From positions 1 to 6,502 of the forward strand of contig JAFQKZ010000034.1 in assembly GCA_017414725.1 (NCBI GenBank): DNA of 6,502 nt, in the 5' to 3' direction. The number at the start of each line of letters is the position of its first letter. The stretch's first letter is position 1. Source of the DNA: Clostridia bacterium (lineage in GTDB: Bacteria; Bacillota; Clostridia; Oscillospirales; Acutalibacteraceae). Below the pieces are notes generated by a model. It was not told the origin of the DNA, ran no database searches, and saw only the letters and a program-made list of their open reading frames with translations. The position numbers and the translations under genes were made by a program. Positions 5,999-6,502 of the stretch are shown here, piece by piece.

Positions 5999-6028
5999 TT
6001 GACAATCTAAGAAATTAAAATATATAAT
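5999..6028 (+). promoter_or_regulatory. Sigma-A promoter of the GG-leader peptide gene
   Basis: TTGACA (5999-6004) and TATAAT (6023-6028) both match consensus, with an 18-bp spacer. The start codon is 35 nt downstream of the -10 box, leaving a leader of about 28 nt. Such a strong core promoter suggests constitutive or high expression; I see no pheromone-box type direct repeat upstream. Confidence 0.8.
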
Positions 6029-6049
6029 TAAGTTATTCCAAATTTTACG

Positions 6050-6055
6050 AAAGGA
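6050..6055 (+). promoter_or_regulatory. Ribosome binding site that fixes the peptide start at 6064
   Basis: AAAGGA at 6050-6055 lies 8 nt before the ATG at 6064 and overlaps the A of the in-frame ATG at 6055. That upstream ATG therefore cannot use it. The peptide starts MEKVIS, not MLFMEK. Confidence 0.8.
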
Positions 6056-6063
6056 TGTTATTC

Positions 6064-6300
6064 ATGGAAAAAGTTATTTCCAAATTAAGCAACGAAGAAC
6101 TCGATTTAGTAGTAGGTGGCGGTTTTACCGACGTAATGAAAGAAATTGGATTAGGTGCGGTAAATGCATGGATACCGGCTGACAGCGCTGCGTGGTACGC
6201 GCTAGTTGCTCAATATGTTGCTAATGTATTAACTGTTGGTGTTAGTGCTTGTGCTGGTGCTCTTATTACTTATTTATTCACCAAGAAAGACAAAAAATAA
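6064..6300 (+). CDS. Double-glycine leader peptide, probable class II bacteriocin or peptide pheromone
   Basis: Precursor of 78 residues. Residues 1-19 form a double-glycine leader: acidic, with the pattern LSNEELDLVVGG at 8-19 as in class II bacteriocin and ComC-type precursors. These are cut after GG by the C39 peptidase domain of an ABC exporter. The expected core, residues 20-78, begins GFTDVMKEIG. It has aromatic residues W36, W44 and Y45, a long hydrophobic Ala/Val-rich helix at about 42-72, and a cationic end, KKDKK. Net charge is about +1. A single cysteine (C63) excludes an internal disulfide and argues against pediocin-type or thioether-bridged classes. I do not recognise the core. 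No transporter or immunity gene is visible; the next gene to the right is cut off and may encode one. A strong promoter, good ribosome binding site and dedicated terminator support a real gene. An alternative role is signalling. Confidence 0.75.
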   Translation: MEKVISKLSNEELDLVVGGGFTDVMKEIGLGAVNAWIPADSAAWYALVAQYVANVLTVGVSACAGALITYLFTKKDKK

Positions 6301-6329
6301 AACTAAACTTTTGAAGAGTTTATTTTACA

Positions 6330-6367
6330 GACTGTCCCGGATTGATAGTGATCCGGGGCGGTTTTTT
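6330..6367 (+). terminator. Rho-independent terminator of the GG-leader peptide gene
   Basis: Arms 6332-6342 and 6351-6361 form 11 bp (core CCCGGAT with ATCCGGG, two T-G pairs) around an 8-nt loop, followed by six Ts at 6362-6367. It starts about 30 nt after the stop codon. Its high GC content stands out from the surrounding sequence and should make it efficient. Confidence 0.93.
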
Positions 6368-6400
6368 AATATTTAAAATAAATAAGAATATATATTAAAT

Positions 6401-6502
6401 ATGAATATAAAACTAAACTCGAATTTTTATTTTGTTGTGATAATTACACTTATGCTTGTAATAGACCGATCATATTATTTTATTCTTGGCATGTTATTTG
6501 CC
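6401..6502 (+). CDS. Membrane protein, N-terminal part (runs off right edge)
   Basis: An ATG at 6401 opens 34 codons that stay in frame to the last base of the window. The product begins MNIKLNSNFYFVVIITLMLV and continues with a second hydrophobic stretch, YYFILGMLFA, separated by the polar patch IDRS. This looks like one or two membrane helices. The pattern of a short basic/polar start followed by two closely spaced hydrophobic segments loosely recalls clostridial SpoIVFB-type site-2 proteases. The diagnostic HExxH would lie just beyond the edge, so this is a guess. A peptide exporter accessory or immunity protein is an alternative, given the peptide gene 100 bp upstream. I see no clear ribosome binding site before 6401 and no promoter after the terminator, so a start slightly downstream is possible. 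Confidence 0.45.
   Translation, partial: MNIKLNSNFYFVVIITLMLVIDRSYYFILGMLFA

Larger units (their letters stand above)
5755..6063. other. Divergent intergenic region between the ATPase and the GG-leader peptide
   Basis: About 309 bp with two back-to-back promoters: the ATPase promoter at 5803-5831 (minus) and the peptide promoter at 5999-6028 (plus). The 168 bp between their -35 boxes is very AT-rich. I see no coding frame, stable hairpin or clear operator in it. Confidence 0.7.

Noticed and set aside
6055..6063. Upstream in-frame ATG as start of the GG-leader peptide
   Set aside because: It overlaps the only ribosome binding site; the ATG at 6064 has correct spacing and gives a normal leader.
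6064..6300. Lanthipeptide or other thioether/disulfide-bridged peptide
   Set aside because: Only one cysteine in the core and no modification enzyme gene visible.

Overview
The window looks like chromosomal DNA from a low-GC, endospore-forming bacterium of the Bacillota, most likely Clostridia-like. The reasons are strong AT bias (roughly 30% GC by eye), near-consensus sigma-A promoters, strong GGAG-type ribosome binding sites, U-tailed hairpin terminators, and an spmA-spmB pair. SpmA and SpmB are spore-maturation membrane proteins typical of endospore formers. I cannot name a genus from the sequence.

Layout, left to right. Positions 1-208 (minus) hold the N-terminal part of an exported protein whose gene runs off the left edge; it has a perfect TTGACA-17-TATAAT promoter. 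A mostly non-coding stretch follows, containing a doubtful 29-residue reading frame. Next come spmB and spmA (564-1674, minus), overlapping by 26 nt in one operon. A 568-bp gene-free stretch (1675-2242) holds a hairpin, a decayed second copy of the 3' end of the calcium ATPase gene, an orphan rho-independent terminator, and the promoter and leader hairpin of the next gene. The gene at 2243-3037 (plus) encodes a tandem two-domain thioredoxin. It converges, across a shared terminator hairpin, on a complete 874-residue P-type calcium ATPase gene (3130-5754, minus).

The ATPase promoter is back-to-back with the promoter of a 78-residue peptide (6064-6300, plus). That peptide has a double-glycine leader and a hydrophobic, cationic-tailed core: a probable class II bacteriocin or secreted peptide pheromone. 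It is followed by a strong terminator, and then by the first 34 codons of a membrane protein that runs off the right edge.

The genes do not form one pathway. The best-supported functional unit is spmAB (spore-core dehydration and heat resistance). The ATPase should export or sequester Ca2+, and the thioredoxin is a cytosolic disulfide reductase. The most unusual items are the GG-leader peptide without a visible transporter or immunity gene, the asymmetric tandem thioredoxin, and the rearrangement scar upstream of it. That scar suggests the thioredoxin-terminator-ATPase junction was once duplicated and then largely deleted.
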